DNA of 63,583 bases from Flavobacteriales bacterium (GCA_015665275.1 JADFAL010000038.1:1-63583), one strand, 5' to 3'; shown: positions 8,717-17,646, numbered from the stretch's first letter. The notes: generated by a model from the sequence alone, not told the origin. Made by a program: numbers and translations.

Positions 8717-9847
8717 ATGCACTTCGACTTACTTCACACCGACGAAAAATCTAATGCAAGAGCCGGTGAGTTACATACCGATCACGGCGTGATCGAAACG
8801 CCAATCTTTATGCCAGTGGGTACTGCCGGCAGTGTCAAAGGGGTGCACCAACATGAGTTGAAAGATTCCGTTGAAGCACAAATCATCTTGGGCAACACCT
8901 ATCACTTGTTTTTACGACCCGGTTTGGAGGTTATTGAACCTGCCGGAGGGTTGCATAAATTCATGAATTGGGACCTCCCCATTTTGACTGATAGTGGCGG
9001 TTATCAGGTATATTCTCTTTCCGGAGCCAGAAAAATCACAGAAGAAGGCGTGCGTTTTCAATCGCATGTGGACGGAAGTTATCACTTCTTTACTCCTGAG
9101 AGAGCAATCGATATTCAGCGAAGTATCGGGGCCGATATCATTATGGCATTCGATGAGTGTACACCGTACCCTTGTGATTACGAATATGCTAAAAGTTCAA
9201 TGCACATGACACACCGTTGGCTCAAAAGGTGTTTCAATCAATTTGAGAAAAACGGACCAAAATACGGTTTCGAGCAAGCACTATTTCCTATTGTTCAGGG
9301 AAGCGTTTACAAGGACCTTAGAACGGAATCTGCGGAAACAATTGCTTCGCATGATGCCATTGGAAATGCTATTGGCGGATTGTCCGTTGGGGAGCCTGAT
9401 GATGAACTTTACGCAATGACAGATCACGTTTGTGGAATCCTTCCGAAAGAAAAGCCACGCTATTTGATGGGGGTAGGAACACCGGTGAATATTCTAGAGT
9501 GTATCGCTATGGGAATCGACATGTTTGATTGTGTGATGCCTTCAAGAAATGCGCGCCATGGAATGTTGTTTACGTCTGAAGGAATTATCAATATCAAGAA
9601 TAAGAAGTGGGAAAAGGATTTTTCTCCTATCGATCCGAATGGAACGTCATACGTTGATACTGCATACAGCAAAGCCTACTTACGACATTTGGTTCGTGCG
9701 AAAGAAAATTTGGCAATTCAAATCGCTACGATACACAATTTATCTTTCTATTTGTGGTTAGTGAAGGAAGCCAGAAAGCACATTTTGGCCGGGGATTTTG
9801 CTACTTGGAAAGATCAAATGGTACCAAAATTGAGTAACAGACTCTAA
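8717..9847 (+). CDS. tgt: tRNA-guanine transglycosylase (queuine/preQ1 insertion)
   Basis: Exchanges guanine-34 of GUN-anticodon tRNAs for preQ1 in queuosine synthesis. I take the ATG at 8717 (376 residues, normal length), not the TTG at 8651, because of the promoter at 8685. Active-site motifs are present: LTDSGGYQVYSL near residue 88, FPIVQGS near 200, GGLSVGEPDDE near 232, and the nucleophile motif DMFDCVMPSRNARHG near 266. The Cys-x-Cys-x2-Cys zinc ligands of the E. coli and Zymomonas enzymes are absent: the aligned stretch reads PIDPNGTSYVDTAYSKAYLR, while the fourth ligand His is kept (IATIHNLSFY). I recall this as a Bacteroidota trait. The stop codon directly abuts the lptG start. Confidence 0.96.
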   Translation: MHFDLLHTDEKSNARAGELHTDHGVIETPIFMPVGTAGSVKGVHQHELKDSVEAQIILGNTYHLFLRPGLEVIEPAGGLHKFMNWDLPILTDSGGYQVYSLSGARKITEEGVRFQSHVDGSYHFFTPERAIDIQRSIGADIIMAFDECTPYPCDYEYAKSSMHMTHRWLKRCFNQFEKNGPKYGFEQALFPIVQGSVYKDLRTESAETIASHDAIGNAIGGLSVGEPDDELYAMTDHVCGILPKEKPRYLMGVGTPVNILECIAMGIDMFDCVMPSRNARHGMLFTSEGIINIKNKKWEKDFSPIDPNGTSYVDTAYSKAYLRHLVRAKENLAIQIATIHNLSFYLWLVKEARKHILAGDFATWKDQMVPKLSNRL

Positions 9848-10927
9848 ATGTTATCCATTCTAGACAAATATATCATCAAGCGTTTTTTGCAAACGTTCTT
9901 CTTCATTTTTGGAGTGGTGATGCTCTTGTCTATTGTCTTCGATGTCGCCGAAAAACTATCCTATTTCCTAGAGCGTAATGCCTCCTGGAAAGAATTATTG
10001 CTCGATTATTACGTCAGTTTTATTCTGTACTTCGGAAACATGTTTTCCTTCCTGATCATATTCATTAGTGTGATCTGGTTTACGGCGAAAATGGCACGCG
10101 ATACCGAGATTATTCCAATTTTGAATAGCGGAAAGCCTTTTGGGAGATTTGTACGTCCTTACATGATTACGGCTACCATTTTGATGGTGATCTCATTGAT
10201 TCTGAATCATTTCGTTATTCCGAATACCAATCGAATGCGTTTGGATTTCGAGGAGAAGTATTACCGCGAACAAATGTTTGTGGATGAGTATCATGCCGAA
10301 TACCCGGGCGGGCAGATTGTGTATTTCAAATCGTATAATGCCGTGACCGATCGTGCTATGGGATTTGTTTTGGAGCAGGAAGATGAATCGGGTCAGAAAG
10401 TAGATTATTTCATCAAGGCGGAGTCGGCACAAAATATCCGAGGTACGGACAAATGGATTCTGCGAAATTACTACGAACGAATTCATGGTGATACCAACGA
10501 TATCATCCGTGATGGACTTCAAAAGGATACCACGTTTCAATTTCGGATTACGGAAATTGCCAAGCGCGAAAATGTTGCGGAAACCATGCCGTATTTTGAG
10601 TTGAAAGATTTCATCGAACGCGAACGCATTAAAGGATCTTCCATGGTGCCGTTATATGAAATAGAACTCTATCAACGAACTTCAAATCCTTTCGCTACCT
10701 ATGTTTTGGTGATTATTGGAATTGCTGTAGCAAGTCGTAAGAGAAGAGGAGGAGTCGGAATCGGCCTTGCGATCGGAATCTTGATCAGTTTCATGTACAT
10801 CTTCGCAATGAAGGTGGTGAGTGTTGCTGCAACCAATCTCGGTTTTCCTGCTTATTTTGCCGTATGGATTCCGAACGTCATGTTTGCTGGACTGGCCTAC
10901 TATCTCTACAGGCGGGCCATGCGATAA
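9848..10927 (+). CDS. lptG: LptF/LptG-family permease of the LPS export transporter
   Basis: YjgP/YjgQ-family inner-membrane subunit of the Lpt ABC transporter, which extracts lipopolysaccharide for transport to the outer membrane. The 359 residues show the family layout: transmembrane helices near 14-34, 52-78 and 99-120, a periplasmic beta-jellyroll domain (about 125-270, including YPGGQIVYFKSYNAVTD), then three C-terminal helices (about 280-355). It starts one base after the tgt stop codon (TAAATG), a tgt-lptG pairing that I recall as common in Bacteroidota. LptF and LptG cannot be told apart with certainty here; the partner is elsewhere. Confidence 0.88.
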   Translation: MLSILDKYIIKRFLQTFFFIFGVVMLLSIVFDVAEKLSYFLERNASWKELLLDYYVSFILYFGNMFSFLIIFISVIWFTAKMARDTEIIPILNSGKPFGRFVRPYMITATILMVISLILNHFVIPNTNRMRLDFEEKYYREQMFVDEYHAEYPGGQIVYFKSYNAVTDRAMGFVLEQEDESGQKVDYFIKAESAQNIRGTDKWILRNYYERIHGDTNDIIRDGLQKDTTFQFRITEIAKRENVAETMPYFELKDFIERERIKGSSMVPLYEIELYQRTSNPFATYVLVIIGIAVASRKRRGGVGIGLAIGILISFMYIFAMKVVSVAATNLGFPAYFAVWIPNVMFAGLAYYLYRRAMR

Positions 10928-12136
10928 TTATTGTTCCAAAGGAATCTCAAAGAAGTAACAGCTGTTCTCGCGGGTCTGTGTTCCTTCCATTTGCTCGGTA
11001 AGAATTTCAATGAGTTCCAGCCCGAAACCATTTTCTTCAGAAGGTTCGAGCCATTCTCCACTATCTGAATAATTTAGAAGTAAACATTCTCTTTCTTTAT
11101 CGCCTTCCAAACGTATTTGAATGATTCCACTAGAAGCTCCTTTGAAGGCGTGTTTCATTGAATTTGCTACCAGTTCATTGACCAAAAGACCTAATGGAAC
11201 GATCATCTTTAAATCCACGAATTCCTCATCCGCCAATAAATTTACTTGAACAGAAACGCGCTCTTCCGATAAGGAGACCAATTCGGAGGTCAGGTCTTGC
11301 AGGTATTCGCGCACATTAATTTTTGACGGTTCTTTTTCCTGATACAATTTTTGGTGAATCATCGACATTGTCAAGATCCGATTGATGGCAACGGTGAATT
11401 GCTTTTGTGCTTCTTCCGATTCAATATCTGATCGCTGCATTCGGAGTAAACTGATGATGATTTGGAGATTGTTTTTTACGCGATGATGCACTTCTTTTAC
11501 CAGCGTGATGTTCTCCTTGTTTTTCAGTAAGACTTCCTGATTTTGTTCTTCCAGGCTGGTGTTTAACTCTTGCAATTGCTTACGCGCATACTGCTGGAAA
11601 ACAACATACTGATTCAGCAAATAGGCAATTGTCGTGAATGCCAATAAAATCTCCAGATACAATGCCAACTTGTCTCCGGTGTCATGAATTTGAACCTCAA
11701 AGAAGTGAGGGTTTAGATTGAAGGCAACATAAAAACCGAGGCCGACAACATGGAAAGCAGTGATGATAATTCCTGGAATTCTACCAAGTCCTACAAAAGC
11801 AAAAAGAATGGTGGATATGATCCAAAGTAGATCGCCAAAATGAGCAGAATCGAGAATGGTATTAATTGTGAATTGCGTGATAATACTTCCGGTAATTGTA
11901 TAGATCCAAAAGGCCAGTTTGCTCTTTTTAGTCTTGTACAAATAATACAGAATCCCTAAGGCAATTATATCTACGGCTGCGTAAACGATAGCAGATTCCA
12001 AAAGTATTTCTCGGAAAACAAATGCCAAGGCAGTGAAGACGAGGAAAAAGAGGATGCAAAGCCGCCAGGCCATCAGGAAACGTCCTTTCTCTTCAAAGGA
12101 AGAGATCGTACTGGTGTCTGGCGTAAATAGACTCAT
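10928..12136 (-). CDS. Sensor histidine kinase, HisKA_2 type, six-helix membrane sensor
   Basis: Orphan sensor kinase of 402 residues. Six hydrophobic helices fill residues 20-185, followed by a coiled coil (QLQELNTSLEEQNQEVLLKN). The HisKA_2 dimerisation domain carries the phospho-acceptor His (EVHHRVKNNLQIIISLLRMQ, near 216), and the ATPase domain has VNELVANSMKHAF (N box), a Gly box around GEWLEPSEENGFGLELI, and a short tail. The frame is open to a TTG at 12145, but I choose the ATG at 12136, since a -7 box covers 12143-12150. No response regulator is adjacent. The stop codon abuts the lptG stop codon on the opposite strand with no base between them. Confidence 0.9.
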   Translation of the reverse strand: MSLFTPDTSTISSFEEKGRFLMAWRLCILFFLVFTALAFVFREILLESAIVYAAVDIIALGILYYLYKTKKSKLAFWIYTITGSIITQFTINTILDSAHFGDLLWIISTILFAFVGLGRIPGIIITAFHVVGLGFYVAFNLNPHFFEVQIHDTGDKLALYLEILLAFTTIAYLLNQYVVFQQYARKQLQELNTSLEEQNQEVLLKNKENITLVKEVHHRVKNNLQIIISLLRMQRSDIESEEAQKQFTVAINRILTMSMIHQKLYQEKEPSKINVREYLQDLTSELVSLSEERVSVQVNLLADEEFVDLKMIVPLGLLVNELVANSMKHAFKGASSGIIQIRLEGDKERECLLLNYSDSGEWLEPSEENGFGLELIEILTEQMEGTQTRENSCYFFEIPLEQ

Positions 12137-12142
12137 TTGCCC

Positions 12143-12171
12143 CAAAAGTAGTCATTTCTTAATGACCCCAA
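12143..12171 (-). promoter_or_regulatory. Promoter of the HisKA_2 kinase, predicted leaderless
   Basis: On the minus strand TTG (12171-12169), 18 bases, then TACTTTTG (12150-12143), a full match to TTG-N17-23-TAnnTTTG. Only six bases separate the box from the ATG at 12136, so the transcript should start at or next to the start codon. Confidence 0.6.
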
Positions 12172-12244
12172 TAGAGCAATTTATAGTTAACTTAGTCCTT
12201 ACGTATTATAACAAAGGGACCTTTCTTTTTGCAAACTAATTCAC

Positions 12245-12625
12245 ATGAAATTATTCCTTACAATAATTGGATTTTTGCTCAGCTTACAAGCGATGAGTCA
12301 AACGGACTGCGCGTCGCACAAAACAGGAAAGTATATTGTGAAAAACGCGAGAATTGGAGATACGTACATTAAGAGAACTAAGAAGTATCAAATTGAATCG
12401 GTAAAGAATCCATCTACAGGATTAGTAACTAAGACAAAGGATAAGATTGTCTGGATTGATGATTGTACGTATCGACTTATACCAATTAAAATTGATGATC
12501 CATCTGGCATTGTTGGAGATGATATTCTCACATTTGAACTTATTGAAACGGGCGAGGATTACTATGTTGTCAGCGTTACTGGTTTGCCCGGACCTCCCGT
12601 GGTCGTTCGTGTGGATAGGCAATAA
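12245..12625 (+). CDS. Small secreted protein, 126 residues
   Basis: A signal peptide (MKLFLTIIGFLLSLQAMSQ, cleavage after residue 19) precedes a compact exported domain of about 105 residues. Visible elements are DCASHKTGKY, an IKRTKKYQIESV strand, KIVWIDDCTYRLI with the second Cys (residue 77 region), and YYVVSVTG. The Cys near residue 22 and that near 77 could form a disulfide. This layout resembles a widespread small periplasmic Bacteroidota family that is often misannotated as DNA topoisomerase IV; I place it there from memory with moderate confidence. Function is unknown. It stands alone, and I see no exact -7 box upstream. Confidence 0.75.
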   Translation: MKLFLTIIGFLLSLQAMSQTDCASHKTGKYIVKNARIGDTYIKRTKKYQIESVKNPSTGLVTKTKDKIVWIDDCTYRLIPIKIDDPSGIVGDDILTFELIETGEDYYVVSVTGLPGPPVVVRVDRQ

Positions 12626-12646
12626 AATCCGCTAGTTTTAAGCGGG
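12621..12646 (-). terminator. Rho-independent terminator behind the 12650-12927 relic
   Basis: CCGCT (12629-12633) pairs with AGCGG (12641-12645) around a 7-base loop. On the minus strand the hairpin is followed by ATTTTATT, so it terminates leftward transcription. It lies four bases past the stop of the degraded minus-strand reading frame, which supports a former gene there. Confidence 0.5.
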
Positions 12647-12649
12647 ACT

Positions 12650-12927
12650 TTACGCTCTTTTGCGAAGGAAGATCACCATATTCAGAGAGAATATACCACC
12701 ACTTTGGAATGTGCGATCGCGTAAGTGGAATGTAGGACTGCCGATACCTGATTGTTGGAAGGTGCTTATATCTGGAAGCCTGTTGTGTGTATTTGTATTA
12801 AGCGACCAGTTTCCATATGGTTCAAAACAAGCCCGCCGAAAAAGCCCAAATCAGAACGACTTGGTTCCTGACTTAGCCCCAAGAGGGGAGACAGGAAAAC
12901 AAAAAGTCCAACCAATTGCGTTTTCAG
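12650..12927 (-). pseudogene. Degraded relic of a small secreted protein (start lost, frameshifted)
   Basis: Two overlapping minus-strand frames together read like one protein. The first, from a CTG at 12927, gives a good signal peptide (LKTQLVGLFVFLSPLLGLSQ) and then SDLGFFGGLVLNHMETGRLI, and hits a stop at 12766-12768. In a shifted frame the text resumes as ISTFQQSGIGSPTFHLRDR and FQSGGIFSLNMVIFLRKRA, ending in TAA at 12650-12652, just before a terminator hairpin. The simplest reading is a gene that lost its ATG (now CTG) and took one indel near 12768. The family is not identified; it could be one copy of a dispersed element. The frame is also open upstream into the next gene, so it might instead be a chance reading frame. 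Confidence 0.4.
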
Positions 12928-12994
12928 ACCCTTAAGATACGAAGAATCAGCGATCGAGATTGGGGAAGGGATACAATAAAAATTATCACAGTCA

Positions 12995-14485
12995 TTAACC
13001 TTGATTATCCTTTGTTTCAATCAAATCCAACGTTACTGAATACACACTTTTACGAATCATCTTCGCTTTGAACCAGCCGTAAACACTCATGAAAAAGATA
13101 TCATCTTCCTGAGAAGATTTCCAAGGAATGGTGCGTTCCACAAACTTTTGAAATTCTTCCGTTTCAATGGCACTCGGGTGATTCAAGTAATGCTTCAGAA
13201 CGCGCAAAAAGGGTTTGATTTGATGGTTCGCCTTGGCATTAAAGAAATCTTTGTGTTGTCTTGAGAGGTTTTCAATTCTCGAATAGGCGAAGTCCACATT
13301 TCCCGATTCAATGTGAAGTATGATTTCCAGAAACCGCCGGTTAACGACCCATTCGATTCCAGCGATTCGTTGATAGTATCCGTCCGTTCGATACAGTTGG
13401 CTCAGGTGGGACTTAGCTTCGTTGTACTTTTCTTGCTGGGCAAGGATCATAATGTGCGTTAATGCTACTTGAAGGCGCTCCAGTGTGTCTTCTTTTGATG
13501 TGAAATTGATCCGTTCAATTTCCGTCAAAGCGGCTTTCACATTACCTATAAAGTTAGTATTCAGGGCCTTTAATAAATGATACTTCATAGCGCGTTGATC
13601 GTAAAACTTGCCGCTAAAAGCTTGCATTTGTTCATGCATTCGTTCCAGATATGATAAACTGCTTAGGAAAGAGCGCTGACGGAAATGTATGTTCGCAAGG
13701 AGATACAGCAAATCAATGTGATAAAGATGATTACGTTCGTTAGCCAATTCTTCAGGACTCAGTTGTTCAATTTTATCCGCGAAAAACAAATTGACGGAAT
13801 GATAGGATCTTGAATGAGCTGCTGCATAATCGAGTATGGTAGCGAGTTGATACAAGGATTTTAGGCCGTATCCTTTTGAAATCGAGATGCCGTATTTTCG
13901 AAAATTATCCTGAACCAACGCGTCGAAATTTATCTGTTTTTTGCCTTGCTCACTTTCAATAAAGGCTCGTTTCACCTGAGCAAAAACCATATTCAGTCGT
14001 TCTTGCAACAAGAAATTAGTGGTATTGTCTTCCAGTTTTTGAATTAAAACCTCTTGTTCAGAAAAGGGGGCTTCGTGAGAAATTTCAATCAAGGAATGGT
14101 AGGTTTCATTGAGTAACGAATAGTGTTGAATTTCCGATGCTTTGAATTCGGCTTTGTGGAGTAGCTTTCTTCCCGTTTCAAATTTTTCCAGCTGCAACAG
14201 CTTTCGCGCCAGAACTAGCGAACGTATGATCTGTGCTTCCTGCGTAAGTTCGCCTTCAAAGACTCTGGCAGACATGAATTCAGACAATGATTCAGTTAGG
14301 CGCATCTTCAGAACATGGTACGCGTTTGTACCTAATTCAGCCTTTAATTTGCCTTCATTTCCTTTATTGAGAGCCTTAAACAGTGCAATGTTTCTACCTT
14401 CTTTTCGCTTGCTCCGTTTCGATAAAAAGCGTTGGAACTCTTCCTTGTCGGTTGTGCTCATTATGGTAATTAGGTCATAAATCAT
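12995..14485 (-). CDS. Conserved hypothetical helical-repeat protein, 496 residues
   Basis: Large soluble protein with no signal peptide, almost entirely alpha-helical, of TPR-like build: repeated paired helices such as ARKLLQLEKFETGRKLLHKA, LYLLANIHFRQRSFLSSLSY and ALTHIMILAQQEKYNEAKSH. The N-terminus (residues 1-70) is basic, with RFLSKRSKRKEGRN. No catalytic domain is visible, so a scaffolding or adaptor role is the most that can be inferred. The start at 14485 (MIYDLITIMSTTDKEEF) lies at the edge of a very AT-rich intergenic region; MSTTDKEEF at 14461 is an alternative start. It is transcribed alone, divergently from the YiaA/B gene. Confidence 0.8.
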   Translation of the reverse strand: MIYDLITIMSTTDKEEFQRFLSKRSKRKEGRNIALFKALNKGNEGKLKAELGTNAYHVLKMRLTESLSEFMSARVFEGELTQEAQIIRSLVLARKLLQLEKFETGRKLLHKAEFKASEIQHYSLLNETYHSLIEISHEAPFSEQEVLIQKLEDNTTNFLLQERLNMVFAQVKRAFIESEQGKKQINFDALVQDNFRKYGISISKGYGLKSLYQLATILDYAAAHSRSYHSVNLFFADKIEQLSPEELANERNHLYHIDLLYLLANIHFRQRSFLSSLSYLERMHEQMQAFSGKFYDQRAMKYHLLKALNTNFIGNVKAALTEIERINFTSKEDTLERLQVALTHIMILAQQEKYNEAKSHLSQLYRTDGYYQRIAGIEWVVNRRFLEIILHIESGNVDFAYSRIENLSRQHKDFFNAKANHQIKPFLRVLKHYLNHPSAIETEEFQKFVERTIPWKSSQEDDIFFMSVYGWFKAKMIRKSVYSVTLDLIETKDNQG

Positions 14486-14658
14486 GTTTTAATATTGTAA
14501 TAAATTAAGTTATTAAACTATTTAATATCAGTTATATATGATTTATATTTATAAGATAAGTTGTAATATAATTGAAATATTTGAATTTCGTACTGCTTGA
14601 TTTCATAACACCTTTGAATTGTCAAACCGGAACAAGTGTTCTAAAAAAAACAAGAGTT

Positions 14659-15108
14659 ATGAAACAGGAAAATTTTGATGTAAGAGAAACAATTGAAACA
14701 AAACAAGAGTCAAGTGGATTCAAACCAACACCAGCATTCATTGGTACATCGTGGATAGCACTTGGTACAGGACTGATTTCTTACTGCATTGGTCTCTGGC
14801 ATGCGGATATGTTACTCAACGAAAAGGGCTATTACTTCGTGGTTCTTTTATTCGGCCTGTTCTCGGCAATTTCTGTTCAGAAGTGTGTGCGAGACAAATC
14901 GGAAGGGATTCCCGTAACTGATATTTACTACGGAATTAGCTGGTTTACGACCATCGCGTCTGTAGTTCTGTTGGTTGTCGGATTAAGAAATGCCGATCTC
15001 GCACTCAGCGAAAAAGGGTTTTACGGGATGTCTTTCACGTTGGCGCTGTTCGCATCGATTGCTGTTCAAAAGAACACGCGTGATTTGAAAGCGTTCAATG
15101 AAAAATAG
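14659..15108 (+). CDS. YiaA/YiaB-type inner-membrane protein with duplicated domain
   Basis: Protein of 149 residues from the ATG at 14659. The longer frame from 14572 adds a leader rich in unlikely residues, so I do not use it. A charged cytoplasmic tail (residues 1-26) precedes two copies of a two-helix YiaA/B domain: copy one has [27 protein letters not shown] and SVQKCVRD; copy two has [27 protein letters not shown] and AVQKNTRD. The shared pattern (SW, N/H-A-D, EKG-YF/FY, VQK--RD) shows internal duplication. Function of the family is unknown. It stands alone; the 173-base upstream region is over 80 percent A+T. Confidence 0.82.
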   Translation: MKQENFDVRETIETKQESSGFKPTPAFIGTSWIALGTGLISYCIGLWHADMLLNEKGYYFVVLLFGLFSAISVQKCVRDKSEGIPVTDIYYGISWFTTIASVVLLVVGLRNADLALSEKGFYGMSFTLALFASIAVQKNTRDLKAFNEK

Positions 15109-15197
15109 TTAGGTATAGATGCAGCGTTTTTGAAAACACGTGTATCTATAAGAATAGTAGAGTAAATCAGAGAATGATTTTTTAGGTAGTAGTAAGC

Positions 15198-15257
15198 AAA
15201 AAAGGGAGCGCAGATTTCGAGTTGCAGAGATGTTCGAAATTCTAGCTCCTTTTTTTA
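15198..15257. terminator. Long bidirectional terminator hairpin between yiaAB-type gene and mutS2
   Basis: An A-run and GGAGC (15205-15209) pair with GCTCC and a T-run (15245-15256). Inside, ATTTCGA (15214-15220) pairs with TCGAAAT (15234-15240). The A-run and T-run flanks suit both convergent genes. Confidence 0.7.
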
Positions 15258-15310
15258 TTCTCCAACCTTTAGCTTTCAACCTTCAACTTTCCAAAGGTCG
15301 TAGCTCTATC

Positions 15311-17437
15311 TCACTGTATCCATTGCAACTTATTCTTCTCCACCTTCATGCGGGCAAAGCCAAACGTTACAGTCATGGTGTCTCCCGAGATTTCCTCAAC
15401 CGTCCCAGATTGTTTCGTAGCAACCAGTTTCACTTTCGATCCAACCTTGATCTTGTCTCTGTTGAAAGGGTCTTTTTCCTTTACGGGGCGTTTTTTCTTC
15501 TTACTTGTCGATTTCTGAGCCGCCGCAGCTTTCAGTTTTTCAGCATTTTTAAGCTCTTCCGCTTTCGTGCGCTCCACTGCTAAAAACTTGCGAACTTCCT
15601 CCATTAAGGGTTGATTGATTGTCTTTTTACGCGATCGAGTATTGTACCGGTCGATGAAAGTCTTCATCTTCTTTCCCATCCGAAGCAGGGTCTCATTGGA
15701 TGTTTGCTTCGAGCGCATATCCTTGATCTTACGTTCGTAATATTCCTTCTGATCGGTATACTCGTTCAGTGCTATTTGAGCAGTCTCTTGCGCCTCGATG
15801 TGTTCCTTATTCAGTCGTGATAGATAATTCTTCTCCTTCTGCAAAGCATTCAAAAGCTGATCCATCTTCACTTTTCGGTCGTCTAATTTTGATTTTGCAT
15901 CTTCAATCAATTCATCCGGAATTCCGTTGATTTTAGCTACTTCAAACGTGAATGAACTTCCTGGCTGACCGATGTCCAATTTGTATAGAGGTTCCAGTGT
16001 CTCCGTATTAAATAGCATGCATCCATTCCGGGCGTTTCGGAGTTTGTCCGCCTTCAATTTGATGTTTGCGTAGTGCGTGGTAATCACACCAAAGCTCTTC
16101 TTGGTATAAATGGTTTCAAAAATAGATTCTGCCAACGCACCTCCCAAATCAGGATCGGACCCAGTTCCAAATTCGTCAATTAAAAACAAGGTGTTGCGAT
16201 TCGCCGTGTCGAGGAATTGCTTCATGCGCTTCAATCGATAGCTGTAGGTGCTAAGTTCATTGGCAATGGATTGATTGTCTCCAATGTCGCTCAGAATATT
16301 TTGAAAGAAACACATCACGCTGTTTTCGTGAACCGGAACCAACAATCCAGACTGAAGCATTAATTGTAACAATCCCACCGACTTCAATGTGATACTTTTT
16401 CCTCCGGCATTCGGTCCTGAAATGACCAACATTCGTGAGAATTTGTCCAATTGGATTTGCTGGGGAAATGTATTTTTTTTCTGTGCTTTGTTATTGCGCC
16501 AAAGAAGGGGATGATACGCATCAATCAACTCAATCTGTAGTTCATCGGAAATATGCGGACGATTACATTCTAAGGCTGTTGCTAAGCGTGTTTTGGCATT
16601 AATAAAATCGAATTCTGTTAAGATGATCTGGTATTCTTTGATCAATCCGATGTACTGAAGCAGTTCTTTTCGAAGAATTTGAAGGATACGGAAAATCTCT
16701 TTTCGTTCATCGTCCATCAACATTTCCAATTCGTTGTTCAGAGCAATGTTGACTTGTGGCTCGATGTAGGTTAATGACCCCGTATTACTAGATCCGACAA
16801 CAGATCCCTGAATCTTTCGTTTGTGCGACGAGAGAATTGTTAGTACGCGACGGTCGTTGATGAATGTTTCTCTCGTATCCCCTAAAACACCGTTCTTTTG
16901 ATGTTTGCGTACTTCCTTGTCGAAGTTCTGATTGATCTGTTTGCGCACGACTTTAATATTCGTCCGAATGGAATACAATTCTGGTGACGCATCATCCTTG
17001 ATTTGACCACTTCGATCGAATACTTTTTCTATTGCCTGAATGATCTCTTTCGTATAATGAGCATGCTCCAGCGTTTGCGATAACAGCGGATATTCTTCTT
17101 CCCGTTTGTCAAAGAAATGCAACAGGTCATTGACCAATCGACTCGCCATGTGGATGCGCATAAAACCTTCCAATGAAATCGATGCATTCTCAATTGGAAT
17201 CAGTCGGATTTCATTTTCCAACTCTTCAAATTCTAATTGAGGAAAGGTTTCTCCGGTAATTCGAACCTGTTGAAATTCAAATGTTTTATCCAGCTGATAT
17301 TGAATTTCTCCAAAGTTTGGAATAGGCGCGAGTTCCTTCAAGCGATCTTGGGCGGTTGGCTGTTTTGCATACTCTACTGCCCACGTACGAATCGTGTCAA
17401 ATTCTAAATCTGAAAGCGTTTGTGCATCTACTGCCAT
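15311..17437 (-). CDS. mutS2: MutS2-family DNA-binding ATPase lacking the Smr domain
   Basis: MutS2 proteins bind branched DNA and limit recombination, or act on collided ribosomes in Bacillus. The 708 residues show the clamp and core helices (residues 1-330), then the ABC-type ATPase: Walker A in ISGPNAGGKSITLKSVGL near 335, the signature and Walker B FLIDEFGTGSDPDLGGALAE near 413, and GVITTHYANIK near 445. A long charged coiled coil (about 520-640) and a small beta C-terminal domain (KVGSKVKLVATKQSGTVEEI) follow. The Smr endonuclease domain of Firmicutes MutS2 is missing; I recall this as usual in Bacteroidota, so nuclease activity is unlikely. An exact -7 box lies four bases before the ATG. 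Confidence 0.93.
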   Translation of the reverse strand: MAVDAQTLSDLEFDTIRTWAVEYAKQPTAQDRLKELAPIPNFGEIQYQLDKTFEFQQVRITGETFPQLEFEELENEIRLIPIENASISLEGFMRIHMASRLVNDLLHFFDKREEEYPLLSQTLEHAHYTKEIIQAIEKVFDRSGQIKDDASPELYSIRTNIKVVRKQINQNFDKEVRKHQKNGVLGDTRETFINDRRVLTILSSHKRKIQGSVVGSSNTGSLTYIEPQVNIALNNELEMLMDDERKEIFRILQILRKELLQYIGLIKEYQIILTEFDFINAKTRLATALECNRPHISDELQIELIDAYHPLLWRNNKAQKKNTFPQQIQLDKFSRMLVISGPNAGGKSITLKSVGLLQLMLQSGLLVPVHENSVMCFFQNILSDIGDNQSIANELSTYSYRLKRMKQFLDTANRNTLFLIDEFGTGSDPDLGGALAESIFETIYTKKSFGVITTHYANIKLKADKLRNARNGCMLFNTETLEPLYKLDIGQPGSSFTFEVAKINGIPDELIEDAKSKLDDRKVKMDQLLNALQKEKNYLSRLNKEHIEAQETAQIALNEYTDQKEYYERKIKDMRSKQTSNETLLRMGKKMKTFIDRYNTRSRKKTINQPLMEEVRKFLAVERTKAEELKNAEKLKAAAAQKSTSKKKKRPVKEKDPFNRDKIKVGSKVKLVATKQSGTVEEISGDTMTVTFGFARMKVEKNKLQWIQ

Positions 17438-17441
17438 GCCG

Positions 17442-17449
17442 CAAAGATA
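17442..17449 (-). promoter_or_regulatory. -7 box of mutS2, predicted leaderless
   Basis: TATCTTTG on the minus strand, four bases before the ATG at 17437 (TATCTTTG-CGGC-ATG). No TTG at the -33 position. Predicts transcription starting at or very near the start codon. Confidence 0.5.
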
Positions 17450-17646
17450 CTGCTTCTGATGTATTAAATACTGGTATAAATTGGCTCATTTTGAAACAGA
17501 TGAAGAATGCTAAGACTGCTGAAGGAAGGGAAAGTTACAGCAGTTAACACATCTTGATTTTAATTAGTTAATCTTAAATTTTGTTGGAGTTTTTTCAGTT
17601 TTATCGAGAGGCGTTGGAACTACATTGGCCTAAAAATAAATTGGTT

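Noticed and set aside
12660-12935. Plus-strand frame of 91 codons over the 12650-12927 relic
   Set aside because: Composition (many Trp and Arg) looks like an antisense translation; the minus-strand reading gives signal peptide and terminator.
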